64,000 bases of DNA. It comes from Pterois miles. Its lineage: Eukaryota > Chordata > Actinopteri > Perciformes > Scorpaenidae. The DNA lies in assembly GCA_947000775.1 (NCBI GenBank), contig CAMQGK010000242.1:3245501-3309500 (forward strand), in the 5' to 3' direction. Both the position numbers and the translations under genes were made by a program. The notes beneath the pieces were generated by a model. The model searched no databases, was not told where the DNA came from, and saw nothing but the letters and a program-made list of their open reading frames with translations. Positions 48,387 through 61,880 of this stretch are shown here, in pieces (positions within the stretch are counted from its first letter, which is position 1; each line of letters starts with the position of its first letter).

Positions 48387-48460
48387 TTGTTGTTGTTGTT
48401 GTTGTTGTTGTTCTTCTTCTTCTTCTTCTTCTTGTTTTATTATTATTATTATTATTATTT
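48387..48460. repeat. (TTG)n(TTC)n(TTA)n tail of the L2 element
   Basis: Three successive trinucleotide arrays. L2 elements commonly end in short tandem repeats, so this is taken as the 3' tail. Confidence 0.85.
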
Positions 48461-49497
48461 CTAAACCTAACCAAACATTAACCATTAAGTTGTCACATAA
48501 TGAAGCTATCGTTCTGCCATCAACGGCATACGATCTGAAAACACTTCTCTGTGTAGTTCTACAAACAGCATATTTTGTCATTTTTTTGAGTTTTTTTGAG
48601 TTGAGGTATTTCTTTATTAAGACCAGCTGGTCTGTAAACAAAACAAAAACCCACTGACGGGCTGGTGACTAGTTTACCAACTAATGTAAATAGTATAAAA
48701 ATCATACATAGCTCCCATAGGACTCTTACTATGACATAAATGGCATCTCACTTGTGTAGCACATTGAGAAATGTCTGTAAACTTTTTTTTTTTTTTTTTT
48801 TTTTTTTCAAAAAAAGCAGCAGTGTCTTGTGTAAATTTAATTTAATTGCTAAAAGCTCAAGGCAATCTTTTTTTTTGTAATTTTCTGTATTTTGCTAATG
48901 GCAGATGTTTGAAAAGCTCTGATACTCAGCTCATTTGCAAGAAGGGCAGCAGGAGCTTTCATTCAGTGGGGAACAGTAGATGATAATACACATTTCCATT
49001 ATGGCATTCAGCAGGCCTTTATTACTTTGGATGCAAAATGACATAATTAGATTAAGATAAAGGGCAGGTTGTCAACTGTCATTAAGGGTATTTTTGGCTG
49101 TAATGAATGAACATGTAAACAACTGCAGCCCCCTTTTTTTTTGCACACAGCCACTTCACTTCAGGGTGTGTGGTATACATATAGAAAAACACAGTTTCAA
49201 TGAATTAGTCATTCTTTGCTTGTATTTAAAATTCTTAATGCACATTTACTGCTAGTCCATAACCCCATAACCCAAAGCCCTCATATGTTTTGTTGGTTTT
49301 ATATTCTGTGCTGAAGTGAGGAGCAGTGAGGCAATGCTAAGAACTAAAAGAGAAATTGATTTTTTTTCCCTCCTCTTCAAAGACAGAAGAGTTTCATGTT
49401 TTTTAAAGCTTGTATGTACTCTCACCTCTCTCACTGGTGATGAGTGAGGATAAAACTGTTCACCCAGAAAAGTCTGTCTTCAGTTTAACTATATATA
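48461..49497. other. Non-coding stretch with a candidate conserved element
   Basis: No gene. A T run lies at 48783-48807. The part 48830-49130 is repeat-free and AT-rich with a homeodomain-type TAATTAGATTA at about 49034-49046. Confidence 0.45.
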
Positions 49498-51047
<1,550 letters not shown>

Positions 51048-51083
51048 ATGATTGATTGATTGATTGATCGACTGATCAGCTGA

Positions 51084-51150
51084 GGTCGGGGGCAATGGAC
51101 TTTCATCCTGCACACCAGGGTTCATATTCCATGTGAAATTAACATTATGT
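51084..51150 (-). repeat. Fragment of dispersed repeat family Y
   Basis: On the - strand it reads TTTCACATGGAATATGAACC, CTGGTGTGCAGG and a CCCCCGACCT end. Short and diverged. Confidence 0.45.
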
Positions 51151-51217
51151 AGTTGTCTTTGTGGTTACAACCTCAAGTTTCACTTTCACCTGTCTAACAG
51201 TTATTTTAAGCCAAAAT

Positions 51218-51300
51218 ACCGTGTTTTTCTCACTATAAGGCGCACTTAAAATTCTTTAATTTTCTCAAAATCGACAAAAATCAGGCGTGCTTGATGTGGA
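51218..51300 (+). repeat. MITE-like repeat fragment (ATAAGGCGCAC motif)
   Basis: It reads ACCGTGTTTTTCTCACTATA, AGGCGCACTTAAAATTC, TTTAATTTTCTCAAAATCG. I recall this as one end of a common palindromic vertebrate DNA-element family. The other half is missing. Confidence 0.4.
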
Positions 51301-52050
51301 AATCGCCCAGCTGTTAAACTCAGACACTGATGATGAAGGATTTGATGGATTTGTGGATGGATTTGTCATACCTCTCTATTGCTGCCTTTCCTATTGCTTT
51401 GACATGTGCTTGTTGACACTTTGCTAGCTGGCTAGCTGTCAGCATGCACTCCAGAGTAAAGTAATGCAAAATATAAAGTGAGGGCTGTCAGGTCATAGGT
51501 AAACTGAGGATGACTGAACACATTACTTAGAGCATCATTAATGTTAAAAAAGAATCACTTTGAATGTGTTTAAGCCTGATTTAGAATCACATAACCACGG
51601 CAAGCACTGTGTAAAATAACAGGAAATGTCCCCTACCCACTCGCCAATTCAAACTTCAACTGATTTCTGTCTCTCACAGCGATTTTCTGGCGTGGACATT
51701 AACACGTCATGGAGAGCATTTGAAACTGAAACGTTGCACAGCAGGGAGTGTGGTTACCACAGTGAGAGCCTGCAGTCTCTTGTTGTGAATATTCAGCTGA
51801 GGCAGCAGCCCTGAAGTCAAAAGACGATTCTGTTGTTGGACGTGCTGACCCACAAACCCCAAACACTAAGGGAGTGTCTGACATGAGCTGGGCCACCCAC
51901 AGGATGCACACACTCAGCCGTCTACGTGTACAGACACTAGGACACATTGAAAACCACAGAAACAAGCTAAAATCAATTTAAACTTAAAGATTGCTGGAGA
52001 ATGCAAAATATAAGACATGGAAACGGTAGAATGAGAGTGATTTGCCTTGA

Positions 52051-52052
<2 letters not shown>
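51301..52052. other. Non-coding stretch, no gene seen
   Basis: Unique sequence. Frames at 51.6-51.97 kb resemble no protein family. Confidence 0.5.
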
Positions 52053-52112
<60 letters not shown>

Positions 52113-52118
52113 GTGTGT
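52053..52118. repeat. (GT)n microsatellite
   Basis: About 32 GT units with one GC interruption. Confidence 0.95.
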
Positions 52119-52440
52119 AAGGATGATTTAGTCATGATTTTAAGAGTTGTTTGGCTGTTTGGCTGATTGAACACAAGAGAAAAAAACTCATACTGCCAAC
52201 GAAAAATATGCTGGGCTGACTGTGCAGGAAGACCTGAGTGTTATTTACATTCTGAGGCTGTGGATGGTTTGATTTTTCAACCAAATAATATCTATAAATG
52301 TGCTGAAGCAGGCATATATTTGTTTCAATGTCGATCTTTGTAACTTAATGAAGGTGGAGAACATATCGGACACTGAATGGAATCCAATTGATGGATTGGC
52401 CACATGTTCAAGCTATGGATTCATATTTCTATGTGACAAT
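52119..52440. other. Non-coding stretch, no gene seen
   Basis: AT-rich unique sequence. No coding or mobile signal. Confidence 0.45.
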
Positions 52441-52530
52441 TAGGGCTGTCACAATAACCACACTATTGCAAGCCAGCCGCAGGTGATGGAAAGCAACCGC
52501 AACAACTGCCATGTTCAAAGTTTTTTAATT
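52441..52530 (+). repeat. Possible hAT-like element end
   Basis: It starts TAGGGCTGTCACAATAACC, which fits a hAT-type YAGGG terminus and resembles a frequent fish element start. I could not find the matching right terminus, so the extent is unknown. Confidence 0.35.
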
Positions 52531-53353
52531 CTTTGTAATAGGAGTGCCACACATCTATTCTGCACCGAGTGCTGCACATATTGTGTTTTTTTTCTGCTTG
52601 CTGAGAATTGAAAAATATTAAACTTAGGTAAAAGGCTGCACTTGTCACTGTCCCTTTTGACACAGCCATCCAATCAGGATGGAGAAGGGGTGAGACACAG
52701 ACCAACTGTCACATCCTACATAAACAAACAAGAACTGAACAACATCAATGATGGATAAATTAATACAAATAGACTGACAGGTTTGTCTTCTCTCCCTACA
52801 TGTTTCAGCCTTCCCTTCATCCAGAACAATTTCTCGACCTTGCGCTGACATTTTTATATCTGCAGATGTTCTGTATCATAGTAACCAGACGCAAACAAAG
52901 CAGCTGAAAAAAATGCTGTGCCTCATTATTCTTCTGTGTTTCATTTAATCAGTTTTAAACTTTTCACCTTTGTAATTTAACAGTAACAGTATATCTAATA
53001 ATAGCCTAACAATAAGGATTATACATACTATGTTGCACTAAAATCTGGATAAATAAAGTATACAAAAAATGTTAATAACTTTGCAAATTGTGCTGTTGAG
53101 CCAGTTATTTTCATCGCAGTGACAATTAACTTGTGTGCCGGTATGTGCCTGTTATTCAGTTGCAGATTGAAAAACTTAAAGAAAGGAAACTAACTTTGTT
53201 CCCTTTCTTTCTTAGTTCTGGTAGAAATGCATTGTAATAAATTGGTTTAGTTTTCGTGTTATTGCATAAAACCCCGTAGGGAAAAGTTTAATGTGCAAGG
53301 CAATATCATGCTGAATAGCTTGTAAAAATAATCCATTAATGTAACTTGAGAAA

Positions 53354-53359
<6 letters not shown>
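52531..53359. other. Non-coding stretch, no gene seen
   Basis: AT-rich sequence. Part may belong to the possible hAT-like element upstream. No coding signal. Confidence 0.4.
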
Positions 53360-53432
<73 letters not shown>

Positions 53433-53441
53433 TGTATATAT
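53360..53441. repeat. (CT)n-(AT)n compound microsatellite
   Basis: About 20 CT units followed by about 15 AT units, with the same composition and order as the array next to the Tc1-like element. Confidence 0.95.
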
Positions 53442-54973
53442 GAGTCTCTGATGTGGAATCCAGCCAGTTCACTTTAAGCAAAACACACACACACATAGTA
53501 TAAATCTCTGTCTTCATTCTCATGTTTTGGTTCTGTGTGGTGAGGCTGCCTGAGTGATTACACAGGGATTATGGACCGGGCTTTTAAGGGCAACATTGTT
53601 TGTTTTAGCTTGAGCCTGAAGGATACCAGGGGCTTTAAGTGGACACAAAAAGGGGTACATGCTTTGTTTTATTCCCTTAACCTATATCTTAAGTTCCCCA
53701 CCTTTCTGTCCTCCCAAGGATGTTATAGAGTATTTAACGGTACTATTTCTATGCATGAACCCTCTCTCCTCTCATTTCTCCTTCCCTTTCCCAATGTCCT
53801 TGTCTCTGCTGCGTTCACTTAATGGAGGGCTGCAGTGACCAATCAGTGGCCTGGGATTATCACAAAGTCTGCAATAATTGAATTTGGGCTGTCGGCACAG
53901 TAACTGAGCTGGATAAATTGAGGGAGCTGGGATCGTCAGGGACAAAGAATGGGAGAGGGATGGAGTTCATTTGGAGATAGACAGAGAAACACAGGACGAT
54001 ACAGAAACAGAGAATGCTACAGAAATTGAGACATGAAACCAGGGGGGGCGGAAAGTGATCCATCCATCCAGATTCTATACCTGTTTATTCTTATTCAGGG
54101 TTATAGTGAGGCTGAAGAAATGCTCGCAGCAGACACAAGCAAGGGTGGAGGGGTGGAAATGAAGCTTTCTTCTTTAGGGATAGTGAGAGGGAAAGCAAAT
54201 CGGAGTGACACAGAAGGAAGGAGATATTGAGAGATCTAGAGATGGAGAGGCGTGCAGAGAGAACAGAGAGCAGCCTTGTGTATGAGTTAGCAGTGAGAAG
54301 CAGAGCTGCATAGCAATCACTTTTTAGCTATGCTTTAATCAGCCAGACAATGCTAAACATTAGCTCGCCTCCTACATCCTCATCTCATTCAATCAGAGTG
54401 TGCATTAGCCTCCTCTTTGTACATCAGTGTGTGCAGCAGTGCATAAGAGCAGGAGATACATTTAACAAAGAATACAAGGGATGAAGCCAGAGAGAGAGAA
54501 GACAGACTTTTGACTGGCTGACATGTTTTTTTAAAACATGTCCACCAATAGGAAAAAAAAATCAGACTTAGAAGTTAACACGAACCTGCAACTTGTTATG
54601 GCACAGAAGAGATGCAGTAAACATTTGGAGATAAAGATAAAATAAAAATAGGGAGGATGTCACAGTAACAGCCAAACCTAATACTCATAAATGATAATCA
54701 ATTGCTGGTTAAGTAAATGCATTTTATTTATAATGCAAATTAAAACAGGTGAAAGCAGCAGAAAAAAAGATGGCATAAATCTATCAAAAAGTGGAAGAAA
54801 ACAATAGACATTAGAGGAGAAAAGAATTATTCAAAATTCACACACAACTAATATGACTGGAATAATAATAGATATGTCTGTGCAGGTGGAGGGAGCATCG
54901 ACGACAGCAGGAACAAAGATGCAGAACTCAGTGTTGTCAGAGAAGGTATATTTATAAGAAGTAAAAGGTAGTT
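53442..54973. other. Non-coding stretch, no gene seen
   Basis: Unique sequence with purine-rich parts (53920-54030, 54180-54270). Short frames resemble no known protein. Confidence 0.5.
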
Positions 54974-55070
54974 GAAGAAGAAGAAGAAGATAGTCCTTTA
55001 TTAGTCCCACCAGGGGAAATTCAATTTTTTTCACTCTGTTGTTAACTTATACACGGTACATGCAGACCTG
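54974..55070 (-). mobile_element. tRNA-derived SINE, family A copy 3 (3' fragment)
   Basis: Only the 3' end is present: on the - strand the body TGCATGTACCGTGTATAAG, the TTGAATTTCCCC block, GGGACTAATAAAGGA and the (CTT)n tail. The tRNA head and boxes are absent, as in a 5'-truncated insertion. Confidence 0.85.
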
Positions 55071-55620
55071 ATCGTTCCATTGCAATGTCAGTACCCTGCA
55101 GCAACGATATGCCTCCGCCATTTTGGACTAAAAGCGACTACCAGACGCTAATACGTCCGCCTACAAAGTGTGAACAAAAAGGAAACAAAATTATTTCTAT
55201 ACCACTGTCAAATTTATTGTCTCTACCAAAATGGTCTGTGTTGGACACTAATCATAAATATCTATGCTAGTATAACCACTTCCTAATTTATTTATTAAAC
55301 TTTTTGCCCGGCTGCTTTCCAGAGGAGCATATAGTGAGCGATAGACATGAGTGGCAATCACTGATTGCATGAGAGCAATCTCAAACTTTTTCATGTCAAG
55401 GATCCAAAATGGAGGCCAGTAGAGCCCAGACCATGGATGTAGAAGAGGTTGTATTCAGACAGCTACCTTGTTGCTAATGTTCGTATCGGTTAAGTGGCTC
55501 ACAATAGCAAGCTGTGCTTGGCTCTTGATTGGCTCAGGTAGTTGTGTGGGCGGAACCTCAGTATTGTGGCTCCAGGTCCCCAGATCACTATTGTGGCTCC
55601 AAATGATGTCAAAATCTCAC
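55071..55620 (+). repeat. Probable dispersed repeat, including family V blocks
   Basis: The first part (ATCGTTCCATTGCAATGTCA...GTCCGCCTACAAAGTG) shares blocks with 39045-39130. The later part (GGATCCAAAATGGAGGCC, GGCTCTTGATTGGCTC) is of the type I recall from fish repeats, but has no second copy here. Confidence 0.35.
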
Positions 55621-56156
55621 AATGTCAGACTGTATTTTGAATCTTTTGGCTTATGTCTTGTACAGTGGGAGGAAATGGAAGAACTTCTTTCATCTATACA
55701 GTATATATAGTATGGTATAAATTGAAGTCTGACCAGGAAGTAGAAAGGAGTAGAAAGTATGCAGTCAAAACCTAGTTCAGTTTCTGTCCCTTCCCCCCTT
55801 GTTTTGCTCCACCTTCTCCATTTCAATGTCTCTTCTATATGTTTATCTTTCCTCCCCTCTTCTTATCTTCTGATAACATGTTATGGATGGTTAGACAATG
55901 ATGGGAGCAAGGCCAATGCTTTTGGATTCACGCAGTGGGAAGCAGCCCTATGATATACATACATATCATAACACACACCAATCAAAGCCTCATACACAAG
56001 TAACGCTTTCAACATTTACCACAGAGGGCACTTTGGAGCAATTATTCAATATGACACAATGCTATGCGTGTAGAAATAACAGTTTCTCGCAGGAATGTAA
56101 AACTGTTGTGAAACAAGATTTCCTGACCAGGGCCAGTCTTCTTAAAGCTGATGTCT

Positions 56157-56159
<3 letters not shown>
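55621..56159. other. Non-coding stretch, no gene seen
   Basis: Unique sequence. Short frames on both strands match nothing known. Confidence 0.5.

Positions 56160-56207
<48 letters not shown>
56160..56207. repeat. (GA)n microsatellite
   Basis: About 24 GA units. Confidence 0.95.
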
Positions 56208-56209
<2 letters not shown>

Positions 56210-58139
56210 CATGCACGTAATACACACAGCAAGCAAAACACACCACGTCATACAAAATGTTATTCTCACACTCACCAGACATCAGAGATTAGGCTTCTGA
56301 CAAAATATTGACTATTGGATTTCACAGTATAAGTATCACTCTGTGCATAGCACCATTTTCTCTCTATCTTGTCGTACTCTATCCTTCTCTCAGTCTAAGT
56401 GTCTTTGGCTTTTTCTCCCCCTCTCACATACACAGACACAGCATGCCCTTTACCACTTTCTACCTCAATTCATTCCAATTAGAACATATTGACAGGGGCT
56501 GGCTGCTGCATACTGCAGTTAAGGAATGGGTCGGGGGGTATTTTTTTTTCCCTGCAAAAGATCCCTAACCATGATCACTTTTTTCCTCACTAAAACCACA
56601 CTTTTCTTCAAGAAATCCAAAATGTTTTCATGCTGTTGTGCTTGAGAAACTGGCAACCACGGCCTATTTGCATTTGGTAGTGGGGAGCCAAAGTATTTCA
56701 CTCTTTGCAAGCTGTTAACTTTACACCCTTCAGTTTCTTTTCAATTGTTCCATTACTTTAACAATGGTTTGCTTTGTACAGGAGACTGGCATTTTTCTAG
56801 TGCAAGTCAATGGGGTTCCAAACAAAAAAAAACATCTCACCAAATTGATTAAGTCACAGTTGTCTACTCCTAATTCATGCTGAAGTGATAATTCCTGCTG
56901 ATACTTCTCACGTCCTTGGACTCTTTTGCCAGTACCTTGAAGTTGACACAAATACCAATCATGTCATAACAAATCATGCATAAAAAAACACCTACAAAAG
57001 TGTTCTTGACTGAGTTGGAAAAGTTGGAAAATCAGAAAAGAAAAGATATGATGAAAGCTGACATTGATTCTTGCTGTTGTGCTACTCTTAGAAATAAGGC
57101 TTCCAAAAAAGGACTCCTCCTGAAGGGCTGAGGTTCTACCCAGAACGGTTTGCATCCAAAATCCCATATCAACATGCTATTTAGTACACTAAAACAGTAT
57201 GTGAGATTTCTTAGTCTGTCAAAAATGTCAGTATGAAACCAAGTGTATGCAAATTGCATGCTGTGTCCAATGAAATATTACAGCATGCAACGCTGGACCA
57301 AGCCCTGAGGAAGACCACCACACTTTAAAGCAAATTTTCATTATGGCCAAACGGCGGTACGTCAACTTCTGCATTTGTCATAAGACACTGTGGCCAAAAC
57401 AACTTTTCCCCTTAGACTTACATTGTGAAAGAGCCACCTGTAAATAAGCAGATAATTTTGTTTCAGATAAATGAGCATCCCAGTACGAACACTTGAACAG
57501 CCCTTTCCCTTCCCCCGTTCATGTGAATGAGACCCAGACCAAGACTGGACCACGAGCGGGGTGGCGGAGTCACTACTGCACCTACTCTACAGGCCCAAGG
57601 GATGCAAAAGTTCGCCAGGTGATCCGGGTCCTTTATCACTCGGCAGTAAAGCCATTTTGGCTAAATGCACCACTGAGTAACTGTCATAGGAATGAACGGG
57701 CTAGCGACAATGCTCTATCCAGTTCTCTTTATACATCCATGCGCTGGATGCCACAGTGACATAAATATCCCACTATGCAATGTGGTAGTAACGACAGCAT
57801 TCAGGCTTTCATCCTTCATTGTAAGTGTACACAAGTATGCAATTTCACTTTGCTATAGACATAATTTTTTTTTTTTAATAATTAGCTCAGAGTTTATGAT
57901 CATCATTTTTGTCATGAGGTTGGCACAGATCACCATGGTTACCTGTCTCCATCCAGCAAGAAGGCTCTCAGGAAGTGATGATGCAAATTACTGCTCAGCG
58001 TGTCTGAAAAGAAACCTACTACTGTATATTCACACAAAAGAAGGATAGTACACATATTGGGTATGTAGTGCATAGTTAGCGATTTTGGACAAAGACAGTG
58101 ATTTTCAAGGGTTTTTTGTAAAATTAAGGATTTCATTAA
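56208..58139. other. Non-coding stretch, possibly with old repeats
   Basis: No gene. The parts at 57130-57310 and 57490-57730 look like fish dispersed repeats from memory (CCAATGAAATATTACAGCATG; AGCGGGGTGGCGGAG), but there is no second copy here to support that. Confidence 0.4.
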
Positions 58140-58531
58140 GAACCCTTTTCAGTCCTGACACGAATATTGACCTCTGGGCTTTGGGTATTAGCCGATGCAG
58201 AGTACCGAGCCGATACCAGTGTTTAATTATGAAGTTGTATGGCTCACTGTCTACATATAGAGATAACATACCATAAATTTAGTGAATTGTTATTATTGAA
58301 ATTATAAATCATACATCAATCCAAAATTAACAGGGAATACAATTGTATAATTGGAATACAATACAAGTGGAAACCTTTTTTTATGCAGAAACAAATTGAC
58401 TCCAGTATATAAGGTATAGGGTATATAAACATAGAACTGAATTGAATATATCAGCCCCATTGTCACCGATACCCAATCCAGCTAGTTGAGTCTGTAGCGG
58501 CTTGATATCCAACCGATTGGTGCATCTCTAC
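58140..58531 (-). repeat. Probable hAT-like MITE, one end recognisable
   Basis: On the - strand it starts GTAGAGATGCACCAATCGG, a typical start for fish hAT-like non-autonomous elements, and ends near the plus-strand TTGGGTATTAGCCGATGCAG and GAGTACCGAGCCGATACCAG blocks. The second terminus is not clear. Confidence 0.45.
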
Positions 58532-58764
58532 TTTTCATCTTAAGAGTCCTTTTTGTTTTTGGGAAGCAAAGGCTCTTCTAGTGTTTTTGTTGAAAGCATG
58601 GGTATTAACAGATCATCCCAGCCACACCCTCAAAACTGTGACTGTGAACCATGATTGCTGTGGGTTGCACTGCACCACATCCGCCCCAGCCCTTTAAGAG
58701 GGTTGCCGTGTTTCCCATGGCCCCAGGCTAACCTGTCAAATTAGCCACGGATAGGGTGGGGGGG

Positions 58765-59042
58765 GGCGGGGAGTGGCATTGGGCAAAGGCGGGGTTCACT
58801 GTGGACAGGTCGCCAGTCCATCACAGGGCACATAGATACAGACAACCATTCACGCTCGCATTCACACCTACAGGACATTTAGAGTCATCAGTTAACTTGC
58901 ATATCTTTGGGAGGAAGCCGGAGAAAACCCACGCTGACACTCAGAACCCAAACTCCACACAGAAGGATCCCAAGCTGGATTCGAACTTGCGACCTTTTTG
59001 CTGTGAGGCGACAGTGCTAACCACTGTACCACCATGCTGCCC
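58765..59042 (-). mobile_element. tRNA-derived SINE, family B copy 2 (lacking the 3' tail)
   Basis: On the - strand the head GGCAGCATGGTGGTACAGTG holds A-box-like TGGTACAGTGGTTAGCACTG and a B-box-like GTTCGAATCC (plus about 58978-58988). The body matches the 36.9 kb copy to the GAACCCCGCCTTTGCCCAAT block. The (GATG)n tail and the preceding 40-50 bases are missing, and G-rich sequence adjoins. No target duplication was found. Confidence 0.85.
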
Positions 59043-60463
59043 AGAGAAATATCTATGGGATATAAAAGGGAATATAAAAGGGTTCTTGGTAGATCTCCCC
59101 TGGCTGGGTTCTAAATGTATAGAAGCCAAAAGTCTATGGTTCTAGGGAGCACCTTTATTTCTCAGAGTGTACCTGCCTCTTTTTCTTCTAGTGCAGACAA
59201 AACATTCATGTCATGCTGCCACTAATCATTACAGGCCTCCACTGCACCAGAAAGCCTGATTCAATTCCTGACGGGGGGTTTTGTTGCATATCGCCCCCAC
59301 CCCCTCTATATCACCATAGCAATGGAGAAATACACCGCAGGGTACATGAGGTTCACAAAGACACAAATTGATTGATAAAAAACAAACAAAAGAAAAAAGT
59401 AATGCAATCTTAGGTGGGAAGTAACAATTAAATGCTGTGATGTATCAGAGTTACTGCTGTTTCATTAATCATATTTAGTAGATGAAGTTCAAGTAGATGA
59501 TGGAAGTGCTGATTCACATTTTATTTTGCTGACATTTCTGAATTCTTCTCAAAATAGGTGCAATACCTTAATAATGGAAACATAACTTCTGATTTTGCAC
59601 AATGCTGTGTCACTCTCCAGTGGTGTTAACACAGCTTTTAGGGCATCAGTGCAGCACGCTGTTCAAGCCAAAACAATGCTCTGCTTACTAAGAATGTGCT
59701 TTCCTTCAGCTTATGGTAAGCAAATTTGCTTTTCAAGCATTCAGCTGACACTGTAAATTGCTTTGGATAAGTGCAAGTCAGTATTTATGAATCCCACCAT
59801 CACAAATAGCCCAAAGACAAAGAGGTCCATCTGTGCGAAGACCAAGACACTCTGTTTTGCCTTCATCAATAAATAACAAGCTAAATTCAAATTTTACAGC
59901 CATTGCCAACACTTGTGAGCCAGTATTGAGATGCAGCAGACCTGACTTCCAGCTGCCACACACCCACAGCTTTCCTATCAAGCTCTCAGTCAATCAATTT
60001 AAGGGTGAAAGGTGTGTTTTGGTTTCCAGTGGGGGGGAAACCATGTTTGTGTTGAGATTTCAGATCACTTTCAAAACGAGCACAGGCAATTAAAGATTTA
60101 ATCCATGCCCCACCTGTAAACACATAGGCCATGCAATATTTTGGGGGGATTTAAAGGGATTTAAACACACTTGAATTGATGCTTTATTGTTGCAAAGATG
60201 CGTTAGACCAACACGCCAATATTTATCCAAGTTCCTGGGATGTGATTTGAGGAAAAAACAACTTGCAGGAGTGCTCTTTTCTCTGCATGTTCCTCTCCTT
60301 TTTTGTGGCAGAATATCCCTTTAAATCATTTTTCACTAGGCTGGTTAACTTGTGAAAGCCTCCTGCATTTTCCTTGTGTGTTTGTGTTGTTTGATGCCTT
60401 CTAATGTGTGAAAACCACTTCTGCTTTCTTTAGCCATAACCCCCTGCTGAGCACAGGCCGAAT
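59043..60463. other. Non-coding stretch, no gene seen
   Basis: Frames at 59.78-60.09 kb on both strands do not resemble known proteins. No clear repeat. Confidence 0.5.
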
Positions 60464-60491
60464 AACACACACACACACACACGCACACACA
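60464..60491. repeat. (CA)n microsatellite
   Basis: About 13 CA units with one CG interruption. A short GT array lies at 60612-60629. Confidence 0.9.
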
Positions 60492-61158
60492 CTCCTATGT
60501 TTATCCTGCATCTCTTCTCTCAGCATGGCTCCTCTCTCCGTCCACCTCCAGTCATTATCTTATCATTCACTGATGACTGAGTGGAGAATGAGTGGAGGAT
60601 GCCTGCATATCTGTGTGTGTGTGTGTGTGAGAGTGATGAAGAACATGAAAGAGTAAACACAGACACTGTCCATCAGATCTGCTTCACTGTTCTCCTTTAC
60701 ACTGTCTGCTTCTCCTTTTTCTTGGCTCTATTTACATCATAGCTTCATCAATATTAGTTTACAGTATACAGTAGTATTTTATGGCATTGGGTGCAGTTGC
60801 AGTTCTCCGACTTTTCGGCTGCAACCACTACGTTCTCCTGCTGGAGCGTCGCCTTACTCAAAGGTACTTACATTATAATTGTTCACTTTGCCCACGCACA
60901 TTTCCCAGCCTGGCTGGGGAGTCTAATAGTAATGGCCAAGCAGAATACATTTTTGCTACTGTTATAAAGTGAAAGACAAAGACAGTCATGCAGCAAAGAA
61001 GATGAATCACATTTAGCTCTGTGACCACAGAGCGCTCTGACCCCAAACCTCTACCTCTCATTTCACTTCAGTGAAAATGGTGCTACATTGGTATGAAAGC
61101 TAACAGTGATGAAACAGTTTATTATACATTTCTATAAATGCCACGATAATGTGTGAAG
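60492..61158. other. Non-coding stretch, no gene seen
   Basis: Unique sequence, no coding signal. Confidence 0.5.
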
Positions 61159-61165
61159 CATTTAG

Positions 61166-61511
61166 AAGAAGAAGAAGAAGATCAAGAAGATCAACCTTTA
61201 TTAGTCCCGCGAGGGGAAATTCAATTTTTACACTCTGTTTATTAACTTATACACGGTACGTGCAGACCTGAAACACACACATGCACATGCATCAATGGAG
61301 AGCTGTCAGAGTGAGGGGGCTGCTCCTGACAAGCGCCCCGAGCAGTTGGGGGTTTGGTGCCTTGCTCAGGGGCACCTCGGCAGTGCCCAAGAGGTAAACT
61401 GGCACCTCTCCAGCTACCAGTTCACACTCAGTTCTTGGTCCATGTCGGGACTTGAACCCGTGACCCTCCGGTTCCCAAGCCAACTCCCTACAGACTGAGC
61501 TACTGCCGCCC
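61166..61511 (-). mobile_element. tRNA-derived SINE, family A copy 4 (full length, with target duplication)
   Basis: On the - strand it runs GGGCGGCAGTAGCTCAGTCT (A-box region), GGGTTCAAGTCCCG (B-box region, plus about 61448-61458), the body, the GGGACTAATAAAGG tail and a (CTT)n-type end. CATTTAG occurs at 61159-61165 and again at 61512-61518, a plausible 7-bp target duplication. It is highly similar to the 10.0 kb copy. Confidence 0.88.
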
Positions 61512-61518
61512 CATTTAG

Positions 61519-61651
61519 CATGCAATAGGTATGCCTTTCTTTATTCCTGCGTGTCATTTGTCTGCAATATATCCTGTACAATGTAAACACATCCGGGTCT
61601 AAATTCTGCAGTAAGAGTTAGGGACACCATATAAAAACGACAGACACTTAT
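61519..61651. other. Short non-coding gap
   Basis: Unique sequence between the SINE and the next repeat fragment. Confidence 0.4.
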
Positions 61652-61880
61652 GGTGGGAGGACGGGGATGTGGATGGGTCCAACATACAAGACGACTTCTA
61701 ACCAGGAGACCCGTGTTTGAGACCGATGTTTGTCACATGACAATACTGATGTTTTTTATTGATGCTTGTGACTTGTTTTTCATAAGTGTTTCTGTACATG
61801 TTGTACTTATTTTAAGTCCAATCATGATGTTTCCCTTGCCCTATGTGGTTTTCTTGCCTGAACCTAACTGCGGACATTTG
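61652..61880 (-). repeat. Dispersed repeat family Y, long - strand copy
   Basis: On the - strand it reads CCTAACTAA-like and GCAAGAAAACCACATAGGGC blocks, then ATCATGATTGGACTTAAAAT, then CACGGGTCTCCTGGTTAGAA and a GGACCCATCCAC end. It includes both halves of the family. Confidence 0.6.

Larger units (their letters stand above)
47050..48460 (+). mobile_element. L2-type LINE, 5'-truncated and internally deleted
   Basis: The translated pieces match the usual order of L2/CR1-group reverse transcriptases: a LDP.P..LVKACLP segment, a finger/palm segment with PFQSGFRP, a LDLSAAFD block, then an NLGVIL..TLSF segment and a C-terminal VQNSAA..LTRTKPW..ITP segment with LHWLPV. The 3' end is AAAGGCACTATATAAATTGAA followed by a TTG/TTC/TTA tail, typical of L2. 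The 5' part of ORF2 and ORF1 are absent, and internal parts, including the catalytic YADD region, are missing. Confidence 0.9.
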
